Shown here piece by piece: positions 41,494-50,446 of a DNA stretch of 64,000 nt. Under the pieces are notes generated by a model. That model was not told where the DNA came from and did no database searches. It saw only the letters and a program-made list of their open reading frames with translations. The DNA is from Acidobacteriota bacterium (lineage in GTDB: Bacteria; Acidobacteriota; Blastocatellia; Pyrinomonadales; Pyrinomonadaceae): assembly GCA_016700075.1 (NCBI GenBank), contig CP065000.1, forward strand, positions 558,001-622,000, in the 5' to 3' direction. Within the stretch, counting starts at the first letter, position 1. Every line of letters begins with the position of its first letter. The position numbers and the translations under genes are program-made.

Positions 41494-42435
41494 TCAGCGC
41501 CACAACCGCACGCCCATTACGAATCGAATTTGGCTGGGATTGCCGCCATCCTGCCTGATGAGATCGGCAGTGCTGAAAAAACTACGCTCATAAGAAATGC
41601 CAATGTATGGTGCGAATTCGCGTCGGATTGCGTAGCGCAGACGCAGTCCCAACCCGATGTTATTTAAACCTCTGCCCGTTTTGAAACGCTCGACTTCCTG
41701 AATTGACAGTTCGGTTTCAAAGCGCGGCTGAAGAACCAATCTCTGCGTCATTAGATAATCTCTCGATGCGGTAAAACGCCCCGAAACATTGCCTTTTGGG
41801 TCAAGAAAAGCCAATGCTTCGATTTCATATTTATACGGGCGAAGTCCTTGAATGCCGACGACTCCCTGTACACGCGTCGCGTTCTTGCCGCGAAAAGTGT
41901 TTGTCTGGACTCGCCCGCCGATTTGAAAATCGTAATATGTTTTGACAAAGCGACCGTAAAGTATTTGAAGATCTATCTTGTAGTCTTTTTCGATGGTGCT
42001 AATTTCGCCTTCGCTTTTCAACCAGATGCGGTTGAAGTCACCACCGTACCAGGCCAGAGTATCCCAACGCACATTGCTGTCGCCACGCTTTGGACTAAAT
42101 TCGAGGAGGTCGACGAGAATGTAGCTATGCGGGAGTTCGTCCTCAACTGGCTTTCCCCAACTTTTCGGTGGCGGATACTGCGGAATCGGCGATTTATTCG
42201 CTTCGTCTTTATCCGGAACAATCGGGGTTGGCGACGGTACTTTCATCGGCATATTCATATCCATCGGCATGTCCATCTTTTTCGGCGACGGAGTTGGAGT
42301 TGGAGTCGGCATTTCCATATCCATCTTAGTCGGTGTCGGACTTGCCATTGGTGTCGGAGTTTGCCCGGAAACGAATACCGCTCCTGATGTAAAAATAAGA
42401 GCCGTCAGAAAACCAATTTGATTTAGGATTTTCAT
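41494..42435 (-). CDS. copB: CopB/PcoB-like outer-membrane copper resistance protein
   Basis: 313 residues. Signal peptide, then a Met/Pro/Thr-rich stretch (KMDMPMDMNMPMKVPSPT) suited to copper binding. A C-terminal CopB beta-barrel follows, with alternating strands (LRLRYAIRREFAPYIGISYE) and terminal aromatic signature VRLWR. PcoB/CopB sits in the outer membrane and works with the CopA oxidase. It overlaps the copA-oxidase gene by 4 bases, as in cop operons. Confidence 0.88.
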   Translation of the reverse strand: MKILNQIGFLTALIFTSGAVFVSGQTPTPMASPTPTKMDMEMPTPTPTPSPKKMDMPMDMNMPMKVPSPTPIVPDKDEANKSPIPQYPPPKSWGKPVEDELPHSYILVDLLEFSPKRGDSNVRWDTLAWYGGDFNRIWLKSEGEISTIEKDYKIDLQILYGRFVKTYYDFQIGGRVQTNTFRGKNATRVQGVVGIQGLRPYKYEIEALAFLDPKGNVSGRFTASRDYLMTQRLVLQPRFETELSIQEVERFKTGRGLNNIGLGLRLRYAIRREFAPYIGISYERSFFSTADLIRQDGGNPSQIRFVMGVRLWR

Positions 42436-44354
42436 ATTGCTTTCTCCTCCGGCGGCAGTTCATCAGATACGACGACGACACGAAACATCCCCGCCTCCAT
42501 ATGCATGATCAGATGGCAGTGAAAAGCCCATGGTCCGCGTTCGTCGGGCGTGACGGCGACCGAAACGCGCTCGGCGGGCTTGACGATGACCGTGTGCTTT
42601 CGCGGCAGATAATCGCCCATTCCGTTCTCAAGGTGCATCCACATTCCGTGCAGATGAAACGTATGCTCCATCATCGTGTCGTTAACAAACGTCCAACGCA
42701 GACGCTCGCCGTATTTAAAGCGCACAGGTTCGGCCGCCGAAAACTTTTTGCCGTCGAATGACCACATAAAGCGTTCCATGTGTCCGGTCGCGTGGAGTTC
42801 GAGCTCCCGCTGGGGCTCACGCGTATCATAAAATTTTTCAAGGGCTTTGAGATCGGTATAGACCAAAACTTTTCGTCCGTCGCCGCCGAGTCCGATTCCC
42901 GGTTTATCAAGCTGGCTGACAGTAGTTTCGGGTGAGATCTGATTCCCGATGCCGTGTTTATCCGGGCCATGTTTGACAGGCATGCTACCCGGAATTGGCG
43001 ATGCCGACATCTTGCCCATGTCCATGCCCGGCATATTCATATGATCGGTTTTCGGCATTTCCATTTTGTCCATCTGGGGGGCCGCCGGTTTCGATTCGGG
43101 CATTTGCATCTTTTTGCCCGTAGACATATCCATCTTGTCCATCGACATTGGCATGCCGCCTGCTTTGGCATTCTCGCCCATCTCGACCTTCATCATCGCC
43201 GGGTCCATGCCTTCCATGCTCATCCCCATATTCTGCATCGTTCGCAGCGGTCGTGGACGGCGGTCGGGAATTTCAGCACTCATTCCCGGTCGAGGGGCAA
43301 GCGTGCCGCGGACAAATCCGCTGCGATCGAGAACTTCGGAAAAAATCGTGTAGGCCCGATTTTCGGTCGGCGTTACGATCACATCGTAGGTTTCCGCCGG
43401 ACCAAATCTAAATTCGTCGACCTCGACGGGCTGTACATTTTGGCCATCGGCCTGAACTACGGTCATCTTTAGACCCGGGATCCGAATATCATGAAAGGTC
43501 ATCGCACCGACATTGATAAATCTCAAACGAATACGCTCACCGGGCGTAAATATTCCGGTCCAGTTCGATTCAGTGGTCCGTCCGTTCATCAAATATGTGT
43601 AAACGGAGCCCGTCGCGTCGGCAAAATCTGTCGGGTCCATCCGCATTTGGGCCCACATCGTGTAATTTTGCCACGTGGGCTTCAAACCGTATTCCTTTGC
43701 ATTGGACAAGAACTCCCGCATCGTGCGGCGCTGCATGTTAAAGTAGCCGGATTGTTTTTTTAACTTGCCGATCATGCCCATTTCGGACATAAAGCTCCAG
43801 TCCGAAAGGACTACGACATACTCGCGGTCAAACTTGACCGGATCGGTGCCCGCCGGATCGATTATCAACGGAGCATATACGCCCGCCTGCTCCTGACCGG
43901 GTGAATGGCTGTGATACCAATAAGTCCCACTTTGCTTGACCCGAAACTTGTAGACGAAAGTTTCTCCCGGTTCGATACCGGCAAAGCTGACACCGGGAAC
44001 ACCGTCCATCGCCGGCGGAACCAGAAGGCCGTGCCAGTGAATCGATGACGTTTCCTTCAAACGGTTTGTAACATTGAGCGTAACGTCCTGGCCTTCCTTC
44101 AAGCGAATGATGGGTCCCGGCAAAGTGCCATTGATTGTCTTCGCCGTTCCCTTTTTATTGCCGATCATCACAGGTGTTTCCGAGATGGTCAGATTTATCA
44201 CCTCGCCGCTCAATTCCTCACCGATTTGTGCGGCGTTTTCCGTTTCTAACCCCGTCCGTGCATAAGCCGGAACGATTTGTTCCAAAGCCGCCAACGCTCC
44301 GATTGAACCGATGCCCTGCAAAAACGTGCGCCGGTTAAAAAATATTGATTCCAT
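42432..44354 (-). CDS. multicopper oxidase CopA/PcoA, Tat-exported
   Basis: 640 residues. Tat signal NRRTFLQGIGSIGAL. Four copper-binding segments are visible: SIHWHGLL, YWYHSHSPGQEQ, HTFHLHGMWMHL and PWAFHCHLIMHMEAG, giving T1, T2 and T3 sites. A Met-rich insertion at about residues 375-455 (MSMDKMDMSTGKKMQM, MNMPGMDMGKM) is typical of PcoA. It oxidises Cu(I) to Cu(II) in the periplasm. Ribosome site AAGGGGAAAT. Confidence 0.93.
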   Translation of the reverse strand: MESIFFNRRTFLQGIGSIGALAALEQIVPAYARTGLETENAAQIGEELSGEVINLTISETPVMIGNKKGTAKTINGTLPGPIIRLKEGQDVTLNVTNRLKETSSIHWHGLLVPPAMDGVPGVSFAGIEPGETFVYKFRVKQSGTYWYHSHSPGQEQAGVYAPLIIDPAGTDPVKFDREYVVVLSDWSFMSEMGMIGKLKKQSGYFNMQRRTMREFLSNAKEYGLKPTWQNYTMWAQMRMDPTDFADATGSVYTYLMNGRTTESNWTGIFTPGERIRLRFINVGAMTFHDIRIPGLKMTVVQADGQNVQPVEVDEFRFGPAETYDVIVTPTENRAYTIFSEVLDRSGFVRGTLAPRPGMSAEIPDRRPRPLRTMQNMGMSMEGMDPAMMKVEMGENAKAGGMPMSMDKMDMSTGKKMQMPESKPAAPQMDKMEMPKTDHMNMPGMDMGKMSASPIPGSMPVKHGPDKHGIGNQISPETTVSQLDKPGIGLGGDGRKVLVYTDLKALEKFYDTREPQRELELHATGHMERFMWSFDGKKFSAAEPVRFKYGERLRWTFVNDTMMEHTFHLHGMWMHLENGMGDYLPRKHTVIVKPAERVSVAVTPDERGPWAFHCHLIMHMEAGMFRVVVVSDELPPEEKAI

Positions 44355-44402
44355 ATTTCCCCTTGTTTCAACCTATAAATACTGTGCTGTTTTTAGCTTT
44401 TT

Positions 44403-44774
44403 TTACGTGACATTTCTTTTATTCGCCACGCGGAGCGCGTAAATTGCTGGCAGCACGAATAAGCCTTCGACAACCAGCGACAAGATGCCCAGTGGCTCAA
44501 GCCAATCGTCAATCGGCAACCCGGGCATCCCGACGGTCCGGCTGACGACATAAGCGAAAATCGCGCCGCCCGCGATCAACAAACCCAAAATCCAGCCCCA
44601 AGCCGCGCCGCGCAAGATTCCATACGCCGCCACAAACACGCCGATACCGTTTAGTGCGAACAAAATGCCTTTGTAAGTCGCTTCTCCGAACGCATCGGGA
44701 GCGTCATAAAAATGAATTATTCCCGTTACCAGGATCAAACCGATCCCAAACCATTTCAAGCTTTTGCCGCTCAT
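44403..44774 (-). CDS. small four-helix integral membrane protein
   Basis: 123 residues with four hydrophobic spans (WFGIGLILVTGIIHFYD; GILFALNGIGVFVAAYGIL; WGWILGLLIAGGAIFAYVV; LGILSLVVEGLFVLPAIYAL). It lies upstream of the oxidase gene in the copper cluster. No metal-binding motif apart from scattered Met and His. Similar small membrane proteins are common beside copper genes; function unknown. Confidence 0.65.
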   Translation of the reverse strand: MSGKSLKWFGIGLILVTGIIHFYDAPDAFGEATYKGILFALNGIGVFVAAYGILRGAAWGWILGLLIAGGAIFAYVVSRTVGMPGLPIDDWLEPLGILSLVVEGLFVLPAIYALRVANKRNVT

Positions 44775-44867
44775 TTAGATTTGTCCCTTAATTTCAATCT
44801 AATCTCTATTTGGTATTGTTTATTTTCTAATCGATCCAATCTGCGAAGTTACCGCAAATTGATCGAC

Positions 44868-45323
44868 TTATCGCTTGTTTTCAAGATCCTTGATCAACAT
44901 TTTCATTTCATCGATCTCCCGACGCTGAGCTTCTATAATTTCGTCGGCGAGTTTGCGAACACGCGGATCGGTAATGTTGGCCCGCGAGCTCGTCAAAATG
45001 GCGATCGAGTGGTGAGGTATCATAGCTTTCATCCATGAAACGTCTTCGATCGTTTCCTGGCTCCGAACCAGCCAGAGAGATAATCCAAAGAGGACAGCGC
45101 TCCCCACCAAAATGCCCGCGTTGATATGCCAATTCGAATACATCTTGAGCATAAACAGCAACATAATAATCGCCATTACCGCCCCCATGTAGAGAGCCAT
45201 ATATGCTCTGGTCTCACTAAAAAAGACATGGTCCATTTGGTAGGTATTCAGGTACATTAAACCAAACATCACGATTGTTGACGTCGCGATCATAGCCGCG
45301 AACTTTGCATAACCACTTTTCAT
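44868..45323 (-). CDS. DUF305-like membrane protein
   Basis: 151 residues from ATG 45323 (GGGAGGAA upstream). Three membrane spans precede a C-terminal DUF305 domain: WMKAMIPHHSIAILTSSRA, then IIEAQRREIDEMKMLI. DUF305 is a helical metal-binding ferritin-like family. The conserved His-His and Met residues are present. The module is frequent next to copper and other metal genes. Confidence 0.8.
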   Translation of the reverse strand: MKSGYAKFAAMIATSTIVMFGLMYLNTYQMDHVFFSETRAYMALYMGAVMAIIMLLFMLKMYSNWHINAGILVGSAVLFGLSLWLVRSQETIEDVSWMKAMIPHHSIAILTSSRANITDPRVRKLADEIIEAQRREIDEMKMLIKDLENKR

Positions 45324-45419
45324 TTCCGTTCCTCCCTTGGTTTTCCAAATCAATCAACTCATCGAAGCGATAATGTTTTTGGCGGGTGGCCGCTGTCCGG
45401 GCCGCCGCGCTCGAAACTG

Positions 45420-45779
45420 TTAGTCGGTAATGACAATGCTGCCCTTGTGCATCCCCATCCCACAGCTAAAATTGATCGAGCCTGCCTCGGTCGGCATGAT
45501 GCTGACAATGACGTCTTTGCCAACGGGCAGATTTTTTCGAATTTTCTGTTTTGGAAAAACCACAACGCTGCCGCAATTACTTTTGTCGGCCCGGTTGAAT
45601 ACGAGATTTAGCTTGTGACCCGCTTCGGCTTCAATCGACGACGGTGAAAAACCGTTCTTGTCGATCTTGATCTTCACGGTTCGCGTGTGAGCCTCGACGA
45701 CATCCGTCTGTAAGAAAAACGCGCCGCCGGCGACGATCATAATTGCGATTGCTGCTATAAATAATTTAAGTTTGTTCAT
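45420..45779 (-). CDS. secreted cupredoxin-like protein
   Basis: 119 residues with AAGGAG before the ATG. Signal sequence, then a cupredoxin fold: VKIKIDKNGFSPSSIEAEAG at the N-terminus and SINFSCGMGMHKGSIVITD at the end. The Cys-Gly-Met-x-Met-His cluster is a probable copper site. It is nearly the same as the C-terminal domain of the next protein, suggesting duplication. Function: periplasmic copper binding or transfer. Confidence 0.8.
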   Translation of the reverse strand: MNKLKLFIAAIAIMIVAGGAFFLQTDVVEAHTRTVKIKIDKNGFSPSSIEAEAGHKLNLVFNRADKSNCGSVVVFPKQKIRKNLPVGKDVIVSIMPTEAGSINFSCGMGMHKGSIVITD

Positions 45780-45809
45780 TTAAGATCTCCTTTTTTCTAA
45801 TAACTAAAT

Positions 45810-47063
45810 CTAGTTTTCGGTGACGACCACTTTGCCGCTCAGCATATCCATGCCGCAGGCGAAGGCGATCTCACCCGCTTCGGTTGGCGTGAATTCGACC
45901 ACGACGGTTTCGCCGACCGGCAGATTCTTGCGGATATTTTGCTTTGCAAAGACGACTTCGCCGCCGCAGTTTTCAGAGTCGGCTCGATAAAAAGCTAACT
46001 TAACAGGCTGGCCTTTGACGACCGAAACAGATGACGGCTCATAACCGCTCGACGAAACAGTGATCTTCGTCGCTCCCGCAGGAACATTTGCAGCCTTCAC
46101 CGGTTTAGCCGAACTTGTCGGAACATTGACAACAAAAGGTACGCTGATAACCTTCCCGCCGCGTTGAAACTGTGCCCACAGCTTGTAAAGCCCGGGCCGT
46201 GGAAAAGCGGTATGTGCCGAAACTTCGTAAGCACTCGGCCTATTAGCCTCTTTCGAATCTGCCCCGTGCGAGTGACCGTCGGCGTTGTGATCTTCTTCCT
46301 TCATATCGCCGGCCATATTCATCCGATCCATTTTTTCGCCCTTTGCCATCGGGTGAGCGTGGACGAAGTCAACGAGGTCTTCACTGATGATGACGAAGTG
46401 GGCCAGTTCGCCCAGATAATTCTGCAGATCGGTCGCGGGCTTTCCGGTAGCGGCGTCGAAGGCCGCGAAATCAAGCGTTAATTCCTGTCCCGCTTCGATT
46501 TTCGCACTCGGTTTCATCGTCACTTTCAGGCCATCGACCGATTTTTCGAGCTTTGTATCCGCAACGAGAGCTACCTTCGCTCTCTCGGTTCCCGATACCT
46601 TGACATCAATACGTTCTACGATCTGCTTTGCGTTTGGCGGTGTAAAGTCCGCGTAAAGCTTGTAATCACCGCCATTCGGGAAGGTGTGCTGAACGCGATA
46701 CGAACCATCCGGTGATAGCTCCGGATGCACGTGATAAAACTCCGCGAGGTCTTTCGAAACGATCAAAAGGTGCAGCGGCTTCTCATGCACGATCTGGAGG
46801 TCCCTTACAACCGAATCCTTGCTGTCTTTGACAGTAAAAACCAGTGTTGCTGGGGTACCGGCCTGAACCTGGCCAGGTTCTGTCTGGAAAACAACTTTGT
46901 AAGCCGACTCAGAAGTTGTCACGCTACCGCCATTGATAGAACTATCCGCCGTATTCCCGACGTTCGAGTCGCTTTGCGTGATCGCTCCGCCACTGCAAGA
47001 GATCAAAAAGATGGCAATAGTTGAAACAGTAAAAAGGATTCCAAAAATAGATATTTTTCTCAT
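45810..47063 (-). CDS. copper-binding lipoprotein with cupredoxin C-domain
   Basis: 417 residues. Lipobox FLISCSGG, so membrane anchored. Two beta-rich domains follow, each with HLLIVSKDLAEFYHVHPELS-like or HFVIISEDLVDFVHAHP repeats, then a His/Met-rich stretch (HNADGHSHGADS). A C-terminal cupredoxin ends FACGMDMLSGKVVV. The repeated 'HVHP/HAHP' segments are probable copper sites. Likely periplasmic copper capture. Confidence 0.8.
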   Translation of the reverse strand: MRKISIFGILFTVSTIAIFLISCSGGAITQSDSNVGNTADSSINGGSVTTSESAYKVVFQTEPGQVQAGTPATLVFTVKDSKDSVVRDLQIVHEKPLHLLIVSKDLAEFYHVHPELSPDGSYRVQHTFPNGGDYKLYADFTPPNAKQIVERIDVKVSGTERAKVALVADTKLEKSVDGLKVTMKPSAKIEAGQELTLDFAAFDAATGKPATDLQNYLGELAHFVIISEDLVDFVHAHPMAKGEKMDRMNMAGDMKEEDHNADGHSHGADSKEANRPSAYEVSAHTAFPRPGLYKLWAQFQRGGKVISVPFVVNVPTSSAKPVKAANVPAGATKITVSSSGYEPSSVSVVKGQPVKLAFYRADSENCGGEVVFAKQNIRKNLPVGETVVVEFTPTEAGEIAFACGMDMLSGKVVVTEN

Positions 47064-47075
47064 TGTTCCTTTTTC

Positions 47076-47864
47076 CTAAATCACTTTTGTGGCCAAGTAG
47101 TATATCCAGAAAGAATCTGTATCAGCGTTCACCTGCTCGCCAGTCATGTCGTATGCCTTGATATCTGACATGCCTATATCCTCAAGCTGCTTGATCTGTT
47201 GGCCGACGCTAATATAGTAAACAAGTAGCGAAAAACGGTGGTCGTGATCATTGACGATAGCGTATTCTTCATTGGACACCTCTCGCCTTCTCATCTGCAG
47301 ATGACGGGGTAAAAAGAAAACGTATGACAGTAGATTCTTTGCGAACGATAAACTGAATTTAGATTCAGTAAGCCAATACGGTTTTCCAAAGCGTCGGTAA
47401 TCACGGTTATGGCTCGAAAACATTATGACCCCGTTTTTTTTCAGTACTCGGTTCATTTCGTTTAGTATTTTTATCCTATCCTCGTGCAAGACGGCATCAA
47501 TTCCGTTGTAAGAAAATAAGACAAAATCAAAGGTCTCATCTTTGAACTCCCCCAAATCTCTGGCATCACCGATTATGAAATTCCCGGTCTGAAATTTTTT
47601 CTTAACCCGTTCAATGAATTCCGGCACATAGTCAAGCCCCGTATAGTCCGCAGCACGCGGTAACAAGTAGTGGGTTGTTCTCCCGCCGCCGATTCCAATA
47701 TCCAAAATTCTTGCATTCTCAATTTTCGAGCACAGATGTTCAAAAAGAACCTTCTCAGCAGGGAAAAGTTCGGTGAGTCCGTCATAGTAATCGAGCACTT
47801 TGGCATTCGCATACGTTTTTCGATTTATTGACGCAATTTGCGATTGTTCGTTCATTTCATGCAT
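47076..47864 (-). CDS. class I SAM-dependent methyltransferase
   Basis: 262 residues. Motif I ILDIGIGGGRTTHYLLP and acidic ADYTGLDYVPEFIERVKKKF, then FDFVLFSYNGIDAV and RVLKKNGVIMFSSHNRDY, define a Rossmann methyltransferase. ATG at 47864 or 47855. It lies inside the copper cluster between the adaptor and a lipoprotein, which is unusual. It is not closely like the other methyltransferase in the window. Substrate unknown. Confidence 0.8.
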   Translation of the reverse strand: MHEMNEQSQIASINRKTYANAKVLDYYDGLTELFPAEKVLFEHLCSKIENARILDIGIGGGRTTHYLLPRAADYTGLDYVPEFIERVKKKFQTGNFIIGDARDLGEFKDETFDFVLFSYNGIDAVLHEDRIKILNEMNRVLKKNGVIMFSSHNRDYRRFGKPYWLTESKFSLSFAKNLLSYVFFLPRHLQMRRREVSNEEYAIVNDHDHRFSLLVYYISVGQQIKQLEDIGMSDIKAYDMTGEQVNADTDSFWIYYLATKVI

Positions 47865-47879
47865 GGGCTGTCCCCGTAC

Positions 47880-49832
47880 TCACTCACCTGCCTGCGTAGT
47901 TCGCAGTTGATAAACCCCTTCAACGACTACCCGCTCTCCTTCTTTTAATCCCGAAATTATCTCGTAAAAATCGGCGCCTTCCGCCCCTAGGGCTACGGAT
48001 CGCCGTTCAAAGGTTTCACCACCGTCAAATACAAAGACATACGTCTCGCCCTGCTCGCGAATGACTGCCGACTTTGGTACAGCCAGAACTTTTCTATCGC
48101 CACTCGTATCTATGGTGATCTCGACAAAGTTACCGTCCTTTAGTCGGCTAAGAGGGTTCTTGACCTCATAAATCACCGGTACCGTGCGTGTCTGTTCGTT
48201 GACAGTCTGGCCGATAGAAATCAAGCGGCCGTCACCGTCTGGCGTACCGATCGTATAGACCTCGCCCGCAAGAGCCTGCGACGTGAAACTAGCACGTGTC
48301 GATTCGCGAACTGATGGCAGATCCCGTTCAAATACCTGAGCTTCGAGCAGGACCGTTGATAAGTTCACGATGCTCAGCAGGTCTGCCCCGCTTGCTACCT
48401 GCTGACCGCTAGTCGCGTTTATCTGATCGATTATTCCTGTTACTGGCGCGAGCAGCGGGAAATTGCGGATCGGTTGTCGTACGGTAGGCGAACGAAAGAT
48501 GCTCTGACCCGCTTGAGCAGCTCGAATTTGGTCGCCCAACAGATTAACTTGTTTATCTGCCGAGGTGATCTCATCCTCGATCACCTTTACGGCGGTTTGG
48601 GCTTCCTCAACTCTCTTTCGCGGAACCGCACCCACCTCAAGAAGATTCTGTGATCTTCGAAGTTCCCGCTGGGCCTGTGCGAGACGTGTCCTCGCCTGTT
48701 GTGCCGCCGCCCGGCTTTGAGCCTGTTGAGACTGAAGGGCCAGAGCGGTATTCCGCAGTTCTAACTTACGGGCTTCAACTTCCCGCTGTTGAGCCTCCAC
48801 ATCTAGTCTCTGAGACTCGAGACCCGCCTGTCCCGACACATCGAGCACTTGTTCGACGAAACCGATCTGTTCGCCGCGACCTACAGCGGAACCTAAAGAC
48901 ACCGACTGATTGAGCACGATCCTTCCGGGCACCTGCGCCGTTACAACTCCCTTCGCATCCGGCCGGGCACGGACAACGCCGGTCGTTTTCAACCCGCTCG
49001 TGATCTGCCGCGTATCGACCGGCTGCGTCTTTACGCCAAAAAGTAGCTGAGATTCCTTCGAAACGGTGATGGTCGTCCCTTTTGGCAGTTCGTTTACAGC
49101 GGCAGTCGAAAACTCCGCGGTCGGAATGGCTGATGTTTCGCGAGTTTGAGACGGCGGCAGAAGATACGCGAGAGCCGCCGTACCGAGAAGAAAAACTGCT
49201 AGTACTGCGGCCACGACTGGAACACCTCGTCGCAGGCCAACCGCGCCCCTTCTTTTCAAAGCATAAAGAATCGCGGCGACCGTAAGTCCGCAAAGTAATA
49301 GAAGAACTAAAAACCCGATCCAGAACGAAGTGCGGATCGGTGCACGAGCGACTGTCACAGGAAAATCTGCGGTAAAGACTCTCTTGTCTTCGGTAGTGAT
49401 CGAGAAAACCAATTTGAAATCGCCCGGGCCGTCAAAGTGGTAAGAACTCCGATAGAATCCACCAGTTTCTTCGATCGTTGCGAGATTTTCCGCAACGGCC
49501 GAGCCATCGGCACGTGTGACGGTTAGCGAGACAGCCGCCTTCTCGACAGGCAGTGGCCCCGAACCAAATCCGCCCGCCACGATCTCAGACAAGGAGACGA
49601 GCAAATGCACCGTCTCTCCGACGCGCGGATCTCCTGGCGTACGCTTAATGACGACGCTCAACTGCCCGCTGTCATTTTGAACACTCCGTTCGGCCGTAAT
49701 TGTCGAGACCGGGTCCGATTGTGCAGCAGTCTTCTCCTGACCAGCGGCAGAACTCACGCAGAACAAAGCCATGACCAAGCCAACGGCGAGAGTGCGAAAT
49801 CTGAGCGTGATAAATGTCGTTGACCAGTACAT
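47880..49832 (-). CDS. CusB-like RND adaptor fused to an extra periplasmic domain
   Basis: 650 residues. After a signal peptide the first about 165 residues form a beta-rich domain (DPRVGETVHLLVSLSEIVAG) resembling the protein encoded at 52001. Two membrane spans follow (WIGFLVLLLLCGLTVAAILY; VAAVLAVFLLGTAALAYLLP). The C-terminal 380 residues are a membrane-fusion adaptor: a lipoyl half TGVVRARPDAKGVVTAQVPG, a long coiled coil (VEAQQREVEARKLELRNTAL), then VTGIIDQINATSGQQV. Typical CusB (about 400) lacks the N-terminal part. Confidence 0.85.
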   Translation of the reverse strand: MYWSTTFITLRFRTLAVGLVMALFCVSSAAGQEKTAAQSDPVSTITAERSVQNDSGQLSVVIKRTPGDPRVGETVHLLVSLSEIVAGGFGSGPLPVEKAAVSLTVTRADGSAVAENLATIEETGGFYRSSYHFDGPGDFKLVFSITTEDKRVFTADFPVTVARAPIRTSFWIGFLVLLLLCGLTVAAILYALKRRGAVGLRRGVPVVAAVLAVFLLGTAALAYLLPPSQTRETSAIPTAEFSTAAVNELPKGTTITVSKESQLLFGVKTQPVDTRQITSGLKTTGVVRARPDAKGVVTAQVPGRIVLNQSVSLGSAVGRGEQIGFVEQVLDVSGQAGLESQRLDVEAQQREVEARKLELRNTALALQSQQAQSRAAAQQARTRLAQAQRELRRSQNLLEVGAVPRKRVEEAQTAVKVIEDEITSADKQVNLLGDQIRAAQAGQSIFRSPTVRQPIRNFPLLAPVTGIIDQINATSGQQVASGADLLSIVNLSTVLLEAQVFERDLPSVRESTRASFTSQALAGEVYTIGTPDGDGRLISIGQTVNEQTRTVPVIYEVKNPLSRLKDGNFVEITIDTSGDRKVLAVPKSAVIREQGETYVFVFDGGETFERRSVALGAEGADFYEIISGLKEGERVVVEGVYQLRTTQAGE

Positions 49833-50446
49833 TAGTGTGCGTGTGCCTTGCCGTAGAGAGCCTGCATAGACAAAACATCGATCCTTATCGCGTCGGTAAT
49901 CGCTTTTGCCTCATCTTCTTTTGCCCCGTTTGCCTTGATGTCAGCTCCTAGCAGCAAATCGTCATCATGGCCTTTACCCGTGAACTGTTTTAGAAAGGCT
50001 GCTGAGACCCCCTCAGCCTTTACCTCTTTTATCAACGGCGATCCGTCCTTGTTCTCGTAAATAACAATAATTTCCTTGCCGCCAGCTTTTATCAGCGTCA
50101 CTGCGCCGATCTGCGTTCTCACACCGTTCACCGTCGAGAATCCGGGATACGAGTGATGGTCCTTTTCGGTTACCTTTCCACCTGTATCTTTTTCGATCGA
50201 TGCGACTTGAGCATCGGTCAACTCCTTGTGCATGGCCGTAAAGGTCTGAGCGCCGGGAAGCGCCGCTTTCACCGCTGCCGGGATCTCGTCAGCTTTCGCA
50301 GGAGCGGTGTTGGTCGCTGCGGCGGTATTCGCCGGTGCCTTGTTCGCGGCGGCGGTTGAGTTGCTGCTGGTGGTGTTGGAACTTCCGCCACATGCGAGCG
50401 AGATCAGGCTTGACGCGACAACCGCTCCGAATATGAGTGCTTTCAT
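49832..50446 (-). CDS. periplasmic lipoprotein in the copper-efflux cluster, unknown
   Basis: 204 residues. Lipobox ISLACGG, then an Ala/Thr/Asn-rich linker, then a compact domain with GAQTFTAMHKELTDAQ, then HHSYPGFSTVNGVRTQIGAV. The 'G.v..i.av' pattern with a preceding His-His resembles FMN-binding-type domains, but this is weak. Its stop overlaps the adaptor start by a base, so the two are co-translated. The C-terminus ends KAHAH, a possible metal site. Confidence 0.6.
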   Translation of the reverse strand: MKALIFGAVVASSLISLACGGSSNTTSSNSTAAANKAPANTAAATNTAPAKADEIPAAVKAALPGAQTFTAMHKELTDAQVASIEKDTGGKVTEKDHHSYPGFSTVNGVRTQIGAVTLIKAGGKEIIVIYENKDGSPLIKEVKAEGVSAAFLKQFTGKGHDDDLLLGADIKANGAKEDEAKAITDAIRIDVLSMQALYGKAHAH

